Shown here: in pieces, positions 1 through 9,349 of the stretch | Layout: the number at the start of each line of letters is the position of its first letter | How positions within the stretch are numbered: position 1 is the first letter of the stretch | Assembly: GCA_001970855.1 (NCBI GenBank) | Contig: LSSN01003281.1 | Span: 1-16,616, forward strand | Direction of reading: 5' to 3' | DNA from: Smittium culicis | Taxonomy: Eukaryota > Kickxellomycota > Harpellomycetes > Harpellales > Legeriomycetaceae | Length of the DNA: 16,616 nt | The notes under the pieces: model-generated | What the model was told of the DNA's origin: nothing | The model's database searches: none | What the model saw: only the letters and a program-made list of their open reading frames with translations | Position numbers and translations under genes: made by a program

Positions 1-152
1 CCTTAAATAAAATACATTTTATTAAAGTATTCCCTTACAAATATATTTTATATCATTGTATTAAATCTGATATTTTTAGTGGAGCAGCAACTTTTTTTGC
101 GTTAAAGCTCCCTGTTTCCACTATATTGAGCCAACAATTTGAATTATTTATC

Positions 153-344
153 AGAGAAGAGAAATATTAAGTGCTATCATCTTTATTGGATAAATAAAAC
201 CGAAATTACAGATCTAAAAAATTTTTTTTTTTGAATAAGTACTGTTAGGTACATAATATTTATCCCTATCATTTTTTTCGCATAGGTAATATATATCTAT
301 AATTAGGGATCAAGGCTGGGTGGTACTTAATATTTCTCTTCTCT
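153..344. repeat. 192-bp element with perfect 20-bp terminal inverted repeats
   Basis: AGAGAAGAGAAATATTAAGT at 153-172 is the exact reverse complement of ACTTAATATTTCTCTTCTCT at 325-344. The length and end structure suit a MITE or foldback element of a family different from the TTAA type. No clear target duplication flanks it and there is no coding capacity inside. A chance 20-bp perfect inverted repeat at this spacing is unlikely even in AT-rich DNA. Confidence 0.55.
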
Positions 345-1520
345 TTTAATAATAATGATTAATCTTCACTCTACGAACTCGATTAATTATACATATTATT
401 TTAATTATTTATTTTGAATATACATGTGAGATTCTTTGAAGGTTTAGACTTTTTTCTAATAAAATATCCCTTCGATTTAAATTTCCCTATTGCTAAAAAT
501 TATTTAGAAAATACTTTAACTCGATTAAATAGCTTTTCCATTACAACAGGCTAATATTTATTAAAAAAATATATTCAAAGGGAAAAATTACCACTCTTCA
601 TAATAGTCTCTCTTTTATATAAATATTATTATAAATTTAATTAATATATAATACTAGTGTAACTCTGATAATAAAATTTTTTTAATTTTTTTTTTTTAGG
701 TATTAGATTTTTTATTTAATCTCTTTGATATATTTATTTATTTTATTTTCTATATATATTATTCTTGTTTATATTATTCATTTTTAGCTTTATAGTCATA
801 AAATCGATTTAAATAATGTAAATTTATTTGATAAAAGTGGATTAACCCATTTTCATATTTCGAAATGAATAATTTATTTTTGAATTTTAATGATTTGGAA
901 TAAGATAAAGGTGGTTTATATACTGATAATACATATATTCGTAATTTAATATTTAAGCAATATACTTATTAGCCATGTTAACATATCTTCAACAATCAAT
1001 ATAAATCCTTGTGTAAACCAAAAATTCAACAATTTATTTATAGAAATTTTTTTGATTAATCAATATCTTAGTGAATTCTGGAGAGATAAAGTCATCGATG
1101 ATTTTTTTTTGTTTAAGTTGCTACAAAACACACAATTCTTTTATTAATATAACAATGTGTCTAAAATAAGTGTATATACATGTGTAAAACGTGTGGATAA
1201 GTATGCCAAAAACTTTCAATAAAGCTCTTTAAACTTTAAGGATTTTGATTAGACAAAAGGTGTCGGAATAAGAAAAAATTTTTTTCATGAAATTGTATTT
1301 TTTTTTAATATTTTTACTTATTTTTTTTAATTAAATTTAGTTTCTTTGCCTATCTAAAGCCTGGTCAAACTTCTGGTCAAACACATTTTACTGGATTTAA
1401 ATGTTTGTTAATATTGTTGAAATTTGATATTTATCTCTAAAAGCTATTGGCTATATATGGAAATGTGCATTTTTTAAAATATTTACCTATTGGTAAATTT
1501 ATAAAACAACGAAAACATTT
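345..1520. other. Gene-free AT-rich region
   Basis: Only short open frames and homopolymer runs are present. GATTAACCCATTTTC at 839-853 may be a much-decayed TTAA-type end. A short direct repeat CTGGTCAAAC occurs twice at about 1361-1382. Nothing else is supported. Confidence 0.5.
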
Positions 1521-1522
1521 TA

Positions 1523-1563
1523 AAGCTCTTTTTTAGAGAAAATTTGGCCCCTGAAAGGGTTAA
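1523..1563 (+). mobile_element. Right end of a further TTAA-type element abutting copy D
   Basis: The sequence TTTGGCCCCTGAAAGGGTTAA ends at the same TTAA (1560-1563) that starts copy D. Its reverse complement matches the left end of copy C (TTAACCCTTTC, then GGGGCC). The other end of this element was not found about 195 bp upstream, so it may be truncated or decayed. Confidence 0.5.
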
Positions 1564-1944
1564 CCCTTTCCCGGGGGGTAGACTGTTTTTTATCCGTCAT
1601 ATTTAGCCAACTGAATACGATTAACCCTTTCGGGGGCCATCACTATTAAACTGATTAAAAAATCATAATTATATAAGCCAAATATATATATATTATTGGA
1701 TAATATAATTTATCAACAAATAATTTATTATCTTGATTGATTTATCATGTTGTCGTTTAATTGAATAATTTTTGTAGCTCAAAAAAAGTCAACTGCCCTT
1801 GAAAGGCTTAAAGTAATTTAATTCCGAGATCCAATAAATAATTGATATTTTATAGAATATCAAAAACTAAAACTTATAATTATAAATTATAAACGAATAA
1901 ATTAATTCATTTTTTTCAAAGAGTGTTGGTCAGAAAATGGTTAA
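1560..1944 (+). mobile_element. TTAA-type MITE, copy D, split by copy C
   Basis: The left half is 1560-1624 (65 bp: TTAACCCTTTCCCGGGGGG, then GTAGACTG, CCGTCATATTTAGCCAACTG). The right half is 1812-1944 (AGTAATTTAATTCCGAGATC through AAACGAATAAATTAATTC and AGTGTTGG to TTAA at 1941-1944). Without the insertion it is 198 bp, matching A (195) and B (197). The insertion point is 65 bp from the left end, exactly where copy A carries its internal TTAA. Confidence 0.75.
1621..1811 (-). mobile_element. TTAA-type MITE, copy C, nested inside copy D
   Basis: A 191-bp unit has TTAA on both sides (1621-1624 and 1808-1811). Its left end is TTAACCCTTTCGGGGGCC. Its right end, GTCAACTGCCCTTGAAAGGC before TTAA, is the same subterminal sequence as in copy B. 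The interior is diverged from A and B. Removing it with one TTAA rejoins two halves of copy D so that they align to copy A without a gap, which defines its borders exactly. Confidence 0.75.
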
Positions 1945-2091
1945 ACCGTCATTAAATCAAATTATATGAGCTTCTTTTTTTATTAATGCGTATGTAAGAG
2001 TTAAAGCATCGAAGATTTGAATTAAAAGAGCAATCAGTTTCAGTTTATTTTTTATTCGGGCTATGTAGATTTAATTAATGATTCTTTTTTC

Positions 2092-2288
2092 TTAACCCTT
2101 TCCTGTATAGCGCTCTTAAATAGTCCTAATTCATTGATTCGTATAAGATCTATAGGTTAATTTATTATTTGCTGTTAATGTTCAATAAATCAATATTCCA
2201 TAACTTCATGGGATGAAAGTATATTAATTGAGCACTGTTGACTAAATTCGATAGATCAAAAATAGTCGACCGCCCATGAAAAGATTAA
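2092..2288 (-). mobile_element. TTAA-type MITE, copy B (inverted)
   Basis: A 197-bp unit is flanked by TTAA at 2092-2095 and 2285-2288. Read on the minus strand it aligns to copy A along its length: the ATTTTTGATCTATCGAAT block with the GTCGACCGCCCATG end, the GAATTAGGACTATTTAAGAGCG region opposite, and CAGGAAAGGGTTAA at the far end. It lies opposite in orientation to copies A and D. Confidence 0.75.
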
Positions 2289-2346
2289 AAGTATATAGAT
2301 ACTATTATGTTGACCAAAATATACCTACCGCCAGTGAAAGATTCAA
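2285..2346 (-). mobile_element. Half copy of a TTAA-type MITE next to copy B
   Basis: Read on the minus strand, 2346 down to 2285 gives TTGAATCTTTCACTGGCGG then a GTATATTTTGGTCAAC stretch, a decayed form of the copy A left end. It stops at the TTAA where copy B begins. Its length (62 bp) is close to the 65 bp between the end and the internal TTAA in copies A and D, so B may have inserted in the same internal site of this copy. The matching other half, expected somewhere in 1952-2091, aligns only poorly. Confidence 0.4.
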
Positions 2347-2528
2347 AAAAAAAATCTTATAAAAGGCAGAAAATCTTTTTTAATTTGAAAAATATTCGAT
2401 TATTACTTCACCATTCTCTGTATCAAACGTATTAAGACGTAAAAAAGTCAATCCGTAATTCAGAATCTTGATATTTAATATTTTAATAAAAAAATCTGGC
2501 TATAGTAATTTTTTAAAAGTTTAGTTTA

Positions 2529-2545
2529 CTAACCCTTTCCTGTCA
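2529..2545 (+). mobile_element. Solo TTAA-type terminal repeat
   Basis: CTAACCCTTTCCTGTCA is nearly identical to the first bases of copy B (TTAACCCTTTCCTGTAT). Sequence to its right only weakly resembles the family. It is either a truncated copy or the left end of a longer element (see the inverted end at 4450-4476). Confidence 0.4.
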
Positions 2546-3690
2546 AAAAATATACTCCTCTCTTTCGGTAAAAAATACATAATATTAATGGCTTTATTAT
2601 ATAAGCTTTATGTAAATTTTGTCCAATAATGTGAAAAATGTTAAAATATGAAAAAAAAAAAAAAAAAAAGTTTACCAGAACCTTGACAAGCCTTAACCAG
2701 GTATAAAACTTTCAAAAAATACAGTGATAAGAATAATCTTTATATTCAAAGCGCACATTCATTATTTTCTATAGTTCAAGCTGAATTTACTTTAGATTCT
2801 TCCTGTACTTTTAGTTCTTACGAAGAACTATAAATAAATAATATGGTACATGATCTTTATAAATAATACTAGTCCTTAGCTAGATTAGATATAAAGAATC
2901 ATATATCCTTGATCTCAAACATTAATAATAAAAAATCTAATCAATATACAAAAAATTCCATTCACAAAAAATATTGTTAATATAATATCATGAATATATT
3001 ATCTATAATAAAAAAATTGTAATTTGACCAGATAAATACTATGAAAAGGTTATTTATTCAATTTCAGTGGATATATTAACATGCTTTTATTAATACAATA
3101 AGTATTTTTGAATTATGTTTAACTCTAGGTAGTAATAAATATTATATTCAGCTATTAATAGTAAAAGATATACCGAGATATCATTCACACTAAAACTAAT
3201 CAAAATGTGTAAATATTAAAAATTCATCAATATGCATTAATGCGAGAAATTGTTTATAATTTATTATTTTTGAGCGCTGTTTGAATAATAATAAAGCTTA
3301 AAAAATCATCCATTTTTATAAATATTTTATTCTATATTGACTCATAATCACCTAAAATTATTGAAAAAATCACACGAATAATAATGTATTTAAAAGTATT
3401 ATATAATATAGTTTGATTAATGTTTAAAAAAAATAAAAGTTTTTTTGGGAATTAATATTTTAATATTAATTTTTTATATAATTATTAAGAAATAAAAATA
3501 ATACATATTTATGAATATCTATGAATTAAAGAAAAGGTAAAAATAGAAGATTGTAATATTTAATAATATATTAAGCTGATAGATTATTATTTATAAAAAT
3601 TATAAACTATAACATGGAACACGAAAAAATCAAAACTTCAAAAAATTAAAGTCTAACCAAGTATAACAAAATTAAAAAAACGTTCTAACA
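2546..3690. other. Gene-free AT-rich region
   Basis: No open frame of note on either strand. It may be the interior of a long non-coding element bounded by the TTAA-type ends at 2529 and 4476, but no internal sequence supports this. Confidence 0.45.
2651..2669. repeat. Run of 19 A
   Basis: An uninterrupted A homopolymer. It could be the poly(A) tail of an old retro-inserted sequence, but no recognisable sequence precedes it, so it is noted only as a simple repeat. Confidence 0.6.
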
Positions 3691-4050
3691 GTTTTTTAAC
3701 TGACGGTAACAGCGGAAAAAGTCTACCTTTGAACGGTAAAGGTCAAAAAAATTGGCACAGTGTAAAGAGATGTAAATATTGAATAGTTATTTTTTTATTG
3801 GCGTATGATACTAAGTATAGTTTTTTAGTTTTAAATTTGGCCAATGGAAATGACGGAAACTAGTCTACCTTTGAACGGGAAAGGTCCAAAAAATGGGAAT
3901 AGTGTATAATATTGTAGACTCTAAGTGTATTTTTAGCAGTGTTTGTTACTAAGTATAGTTTTGTTAGCTAGATATTTGGCCAATGGAAATGGCGAAAAAC
4001 AGTTTACATTTGCGCAGGAAAGGACCTAAAAATGGGATAAGTGTAATTTT
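3691..4050. repeat. Tandem array, about 140-150-bp unit, nearly three copies
   Basis: Units begin near 3691, at 3841 and at 3980. Shared landmarks are GCCAATGGAAATG, GTCTACCTTTG (3721, 3863 and, decayed, 4002), GGGAAAGGTCC, AAAATGGG, AGTGTA and ACTAAGTATAGTTTTT. The third unit fades after about 4050. On the minus strand each unit reads, in order, CCTTTCCCG, GGTAGACT, GTTT, CCGTCAT, GCCAA, the same order as in the left end of MITE copy D, so the array seems derived from that element family. ACCTTT and AAAGGT in each unit can form a small hairpin. Confidence 0.7.
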
Positions 4051-4098
4051 ATAATATAGTAAATGGTTTTTATACGTTTATATTAGTGTTAATTTTAT

Positions 4099-4287
4099 TT
4101 ATATAATAGTTTTGGTAAATCTATCAATTTTTATAAGTGTATATTTACTTTGTAAAAACTTTTTTCGGCCCAGTTTTACCCAGAACAATTTCTTGTCAGA
4201 CTTATTTTCCTTTACAACCATTTGTGGGATTCTGGAATTTAAAACCCAATCATCATAACGTCTATTTTTATCCTTTAAATTAATCAT
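4099..4287 (-). CDS. Small open frame, uncertain
   Basis: A 62-codon ATG-started frame has a mixed, lysine-rich composition (DDWVLNSRIPQMVVKENK near the start), less homopolymeric than other chance frames here. No family is recognised. It lies between the 140-bp array and an inverted TTAA-type end, so if real it might be a fragment of the missing transposon interior; chance is the more likely explanation. Confidence 0.12.
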   Translation of the reverse strand: MINLKDKNRRYDDWVLNSRIPQMVVKENKSDKKLFWVKLGRKKFLQSKYTLIKIDRFTKTII

Positions 4288-4449
4288 ATTGATCGAGCGG
4301 TTTAAATTGCTATTTGTAACAGTTTTTTATGGTAAAAAAAAAAACAAAAATATCTGGCGAATAAAATAGATGAAGCAAAAGCAAATTAATTTTGGCAGAC
4401 TATTTTTGGTCTTCTGAACAGGGACACTCATTTTTGAAAAAAGACATTT

Positions 4450-4476
4450 TTGATTAACTGCCAAGGAAAGGGCTAA
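4450..4476 (-). mobile_element. Inverted TTAA-type terminal repeat
   Basis: On the minus strand it reads TTAGCCCTTTCCTTGGCAG then TTAATCAAAAATG. This is the same CCCTTTCC end facing left, with the TTAA decayed to CTAA on the plus strand. The GGCAG just inside resembles the inner part of many piggyBac-type ends (TGCC). It may pair with the solo end at 2529. Confidence 0.4.
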
Positions 4477-4803
4477 GCGAGTTGAATATGTTTTTATTAC
4501 CGACTTCAATAGCGGTATAATATTTATTACCTAATAAAAATAACTAATTTAGTATGTATTAAGTGTTATATCTCGAAAGTTATTTAAATCAATAGTTTAA
4601 TAATTTAATTAAAAAACCAAAAAAAATACTAATATAACAGATTATAAGTATAATTAAATATATATCTTAAATAAGCAAGTATTAATATTTTTTAAAATAT
4701 CTAATCTGCAAGATATTAAATATATTATTTACAAAGATATGAACTTTTTTTAAATAACTATTTTATATAATAATTAATTAACAAATTAAATACAATTAAG
4801 ATC

Positions 4804-5043
4804 AAGAAAATACATAATGTGTCGACGTTTATAAACTGGTACGGGACTATATATGCTTCACTATTAAATGAGGAGATATTCTGTGCTATTTTTTTATTTA
4901 GTTTTAAATTTGGACTTTATTTATTAAGTTTTATCAAATACAAAATTTTCTATACTGATAAAAAAAAGCGTTTTTTTAAGGGGTATTTATACTTTTTTCG
5001 TGAGAATATAAATTTCTTGTTTTTAGCAAGAAATATTGTTTAA
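4804..5043 (+). pseudogene. Probable LINE reverse-transcriptase fragment
   Basis: An open frame without an ATG (first codon near 4804) runs to TAA at 5041-5043. It reads IKKIHNVSTFINWYGTIYAS, which fits the LINE block (FI.W...LY) that precedes the RQGDPLSPLLF box. The next stretch SFKFGLYLLSFIKY can be laid over that box with the Gly and Leu kept. Later FFKGYLYFF and FLARNIV fit the KG.. and YADDIV positions at about the right spacing. The match is a pattern match by eye, and the catalytic Asp pair is gone. It is in the same orientation as the LINE relic at the right edge but cannot be part of it. It could also be a chance open frame in AT-rich DNA. Confidence 0.42.
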
Positions 5044-5202
5044 TAAAGAGAACTAATGATAGTGATAAATATTAATGAAGTAATATAGTAAGAGCATAGT
5101 AAAGAATAATTTTTATATAAAGATGGTAAAGATCCAATCAAGTTGGTAATTTGATGTTGAAAAAAAAACTCTTTGTAAAATGAGAATCTTGAATTTTCTT
5201 GT

Positions 5203-5397
5203 TTAACCCTTTCACGAGTGGTATACTATTTTTGATCTACCAAACATAGCCAATTGTATTCAATTAAATTACTTTAATTCGGAGCTTCAATAAAGTACTG
5301 GTATACTGTATAGTGCTAGCAAATAATGCTATACTTGAAATCATAAACGAATCAATAAATTCGTTTTTTTTAAGAGTGTTGGGGGGTAATGGGCTAA
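5203..5397 (+). mobile_element. TTAA-type MITE, copy A (uninterrupted reference copy)
   Basis: A 195-bp non-coding unit starts TTAACCCTTTCACG and ends GGGTAATGGGCTAA. TTAA followed by CCCTTT is the hallmark of piggyBac-type ends. The left subterminal part holds ATTTTTGATCTACC then AGCCAATTG, and the right part AAACGAATCAATAAATTCG then AGAGTGTTGG. Both halves recur in copies B and D. The right TTAA has decayed to CTAA. No transposase is encoded, so movement would need an element elsewhere. An intact internal TTAA at 5264-5267 is the same site that is occupied by an insertion in copy D. Confidence 0.78.
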
Positions 5398-5400
5398 AAG

Positions 5401-8329
5401 AGAAAAAAAACATCAAGTACTATCTCTTGCTCTCTGAGACAAAAAAAAAATTACTATCTCTTTCAGATCAATACTAAATTAATACCATTGGTTAGAGGTT
5501 TTTACTACGATAAATATATTCACGTAATAAATACTCCACACTGATAATTTTATTTCGAGATTTTTTGATATATTTTACAACTCGCAGCAATAAAAAATAT
5601 AATAAAATGATTTATCAACCGATTATGTACTAATAATATATATTTATACTTTAGATAAATTATTCACATATATTTATTGAAATTTGCATGTGTAATAAAA
5701 ATTTTATTAATACGCTGTACAAAGTCAAGATAAAATTTGTGTCAAAATATAAAAAAATTTAATTTGACTAAGTATTCATTTATTTTTAATAGTTTTTAAA
5801 GACTGGTATGGTCTATTATTCTATAAATTGCCTTTTTTACCATTGTCTTTAAGATTAAATAAAACATTTATTTAAATTATTTGAGAGATAACTTGTACTA
5901 ATTAAAATAATGATTTTTTGGAACCTATTATAAAATAGGAAGTTTACTTTTTAATCGTATAGAAATCACCAAATTAATATTTTAGAATATTATTATGCTT
6001 ACAACGATTATTAAATACGTATGTTGGTTTATAGAAAAATTTTAATGAATATTTTAATCTGCAGCTGGTTTACTTTGGCTGCAAGGCTTATTATATCATA
6101 AAAATTTGATTGCAAGTAGGCAGAATATACATCATACACTTGTACAATAGAAATATATTATATGTTTTGGCTGATAAATAGCTTGATATTGATCATATTT
6201 ATTTACCAGTGAGCTTCGAATCGATCTATTAAGGATAAATAGTAGTTTGTTTAATATGCATTGATTTGAATCTGTTTCTTATTATAATTTTTTGATAATT
6301 CTTTTCATCTATGCTCTACTATAAAAAGAAGCTTAATTTTTTACAAGGGTAAAATATATTTATTTTCTCTTTTAAATAAAATATGCTTATATAAGCGACG
6401 AGAATTAAAGCACAGAAGCTGGTGAATAGAAATAAAGCGCTGTATATTAAAAGTTATTCTATACAAGTAAAAAAAATAGTACTATGGTAAAAATGATAAA
6501 GGTTAAGGGATATTTAATCATTTTTCAGCTTTAAAATTTTTTTCCCGTTATTTTTGAGATCTGTGAACACTCTTTATAAAGAAAAAACTTTGCTGGCTTT
6601 GTTAGAGATAAAACATAATTAAAATGTACAATAAAATCGCTAAGAGCTTAGTTCTGTGACATTTATAGAATCTAAAAAATACTTTTAATTTTTTTTTTCA
6701 AGATATATACCATCATATATAATTTTTTTTAAATTATAAAAAAACTGATAATTCTGTATACCCTATACGAATTTTAGAATTGCGGATAATCTGTTATTTT
6801 TTAATTATTTCCTTTTTTCGGTATTTTTGCGAGATTTTTTTTTGTAACCCCTCACACCTTCTTGATCACACTCACATAAAAACCTTTTAAAATATTGATA
6901 TAACTTTTTTATTTGATTTTTTGGCAAAAAAAAAGGTTGTGCATAAATTTTCTTTTAATTTAGCTATGGGTTTGTAATTTACAGGATTTTATAAAGTTTT
7001 AAAAGGTAGTAAATATATGCTAATTTTATTGATTAAATATTTGCTATTAAACTTAGGACCCTTAATTATAAAAAAGTTAGCGCTGGTTTTTTACTGTACT
7101 GGTGGTATGGTTTTTTATTTTATTTAAAAAAATCATTAGTGCTATTGATTTTAGTAAAATATTCAAAGATTTATGTGATAACTTTTATTTATACCTTGCA
7201 ATAATAAACCATATAAAATAAAAATGAAATACCATTTCTGGAATTTATTAGACTTTAAAAGTATATATTGATAGTTTTGTAGTAATGTAAACATGATTAT
7301 TATTATAAAATACTATTTAAGAGCCCTTGTTTTGTGTAAAGTGTTGTTTGAATATAACTAGACTATATTATAGTCTTAATTTCAAATTTAAATTAAATTT
7401 AGGATGAAATTTAGGCATTTTTCAAGGAGAGAGGTGTGTACAAGTTGACTATTATGGATTATAATTTTTTTTTTGATAAGAAAAAATTTTTTTTGCAAAG
7501 ATAAAGTGTATTTTTAATTGGGATAAAAAGTACAGACACAGTATTTGAACAATAACGAATAGTCGAGAACTTATTTATTTACTTTTGAAAAATAGGCGTA
7601 AGAGCAAAGAAGAGTCAGTTTGAAAAGAAATAAAGTTTAGTGTATTATGGGAGAGAATTGCAGTGTTTATATTTTTTAAAAGAGATTTTGTGGTATTATG
7701 CTGCAATAAAGAGTGGTTTGCGTTTTTTAATTTTTGTAAAAGGTTATTTGATAATGACGTGCATCTTTTTAGTTGATAAACTATTTATGGGTTGTGTCAA
7801 ATTGTTGAATAGGTGCAGCTGGCAGCTAAATTAACATAACTTTATCAGAACCCAATCATTCATGTTTTTGAGACGAATGAGCTGAAGCTGATAATCGCTA
7901 TTGAGCATCGAAATTACTTAATCGCGTATAATTTAATCAAATGAAGGATTTTGAATCCGGTCAACAACTTCATTATTAACATTATAAAAGCTATCTTGTA
8001 ATTTTTGAATTTTTTTTTTTTTTTGCAACTTGTAATTAGTCTTTTATAATTTTGACCTTTTATTGATGGTGGGCATAAGCTAAAAAAAAGCAAACGGGTG
8101 GGGGATTTTAACATTACTTTTTCGAATTGAAACAATACTAGTATTTTCAAACCATGCATCTTTTTTAAGGACGGTTTATATTAATATGTGTTTGTGATCT
8201 TAGCTATATGAATAGCTCAGGTAAGAATGTCTAGAAATGGCATCGATTTATTCTGCATACTAGATAAACTGAATACATAAACATGTAGATACAGATACAG
8301 ATTTCGCCTATATGCAAAGAATAAGTCTT
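5401..8329. other. Long gene-free AT-rich region
   Basis: Open frames at 7640-7834 (+) and 7914-8159 (-) have the lysine, phenylalanine, isoleucine and leucine bias of translated AT-rich DNA and no recognised motif. A perfect 8-bp palindrome (AGACTATA-T-TATAGTCT) sits at 7360-7376. No transposon ends or RNA genes were recognised. Confidence 0.5.
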
Positions 8330-8830
8330 TAATTCCCGCATTCTGTTTGTGTTTTCCCTGGGCAGGATTTACACTTTCCTTTTCCAGACTCGTGATTAGA
8401 TGGCGGCGCCTATCTACTAATACTTTCGCGCTTTCTTATTAATAATTTTAATTAGTGGGAGAGGGAGATCCTTTTGATTGACACGAGATGTGATGATGAA
8501 ACACAAAGCTCTAAAATGTGCGCTATTATACAATAAAAATCTACGTTAAAGCTTTTAGTGTATTTTTGGATTAGAAATATGCGTCAAACAAAGCGAGATA
8601 AGCGTGGATAGGGAAATTAGGAAAAGCAACCTATTGAATGGCTGGAGCTAGACTGGTTTGAGGAAAATAAGGCAAGATGAAAAAGGCCAATTTTATTTAG
8701 AAGAGCAAGTGCTCTGCCTTTTTTCTTACTCCAAGAAAATCCTGTTTTCTTGGCTATCTTTCAGGCTCTAAAACAGCTTCCCATTATATTCGAAATCTTG
8801 AGTATAACTTGTGGCATTTTCTGTGGACAA
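8330..8830. other. Less AT-rich patch without a recognised gene
   Basis: Base composition is more balanced than in the surrounding kilobases, with GC-bearing words such as GGCGGCGCC (8402-8410) and CTGGGCAGG. No long open frame exists on either strand. It may be an untranslated or non-coding transcript, an upstream regulatory block of the G-alpha gene, or a non-recognised repeat remnant. Confidence 0.3.
8731..8753. other. Perfect 9-bp hairpin
   Basis: CCAAGAAAA, a five-base loop TCCTG, then TTTTCTTGG. It lies 24 nt after a second small palindrome (AGAGCA-AG-TGCTCT, 8702-8715) that is followed by a pyrimidine run. Both are in the less AT-rich patch at 8330-8830. The role is unknown; it could be structure in an untranslated RNA. 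Confidence 0.4.
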
Positions 8831-9349
8831 AAATACTTATATTATAAATTTACTTGATCTTTTTTATAAATCTTAAATCTATAAATTTATTATTAGTAAA
8901 GTTGCGGCAAAAAATATTATTTTAATCAAGCTTATTAGCCAAAAAATCTAGTATATTAATTTTGTCTTTCTTATCTAAAATATTGCATCCAATTAATAAA
9001 GGGTAATTTAACTATCAATTCCTATTTCTTATCAGAAGAGATGATAAATCGATATAGCGATTAAATAAATAAAATAATTGGCTAAATTATTATAAAAATA
9101 ATGACGATTAATAATTAAACCAGGAATTACGCAATTATTAACCTTTTGATTTCCAAATTAGCTATTCGAGTATGATTTCAACGCACGATTTTCTTCATTT
9201 ATACATATTCAGACTTGCTTTTTGCACGAATTACAAATATCATATCCAACTACGCCTCTAAAAAGGAATATGATAACACAAACCTTCTAAAATATACAAA
9301 GAAAACATAAATGTATAATAATCGCTTAGAATAAAGACTTGGTAATTTA
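8831..9349. other. Gene-free AT-rich region upstream of the G-alpha promoter
   Basis: Plain AT-rich sequence with no open frame, repeat or motif that I can support. Confidence 0.45.

Noticed and set aside
465..595. CCCTTCG at 468 and CAAAGGG at 576 as possible ends of another TTAA element
   Set aside because: The flanks are not TTAA and the inner sequence does not match the family.
4327..4509. Minus-strand open frame of 60 codons
   Set aside because: It runs across the inverted CCCTTTCC end and a long T run giving poly-Phe; it looks like chance.
6186..6232. tRNA-like B-box GCTTCGAATCG
   Set aside because: No A-box at the right distance and no acceptor stem pairing could be formed.
7640..7834. 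Plus-strand open frame of 64 codons
   Set aside because: No recognisable motif, hydrophobic AT-driven composition and no sign of a promoter or splice partners.
7914..8159. Minus-strand open frame of 81 codons
   Set aside because: It contains a Lys homopolymer from an A/T run and no family motif; it is likely chance.
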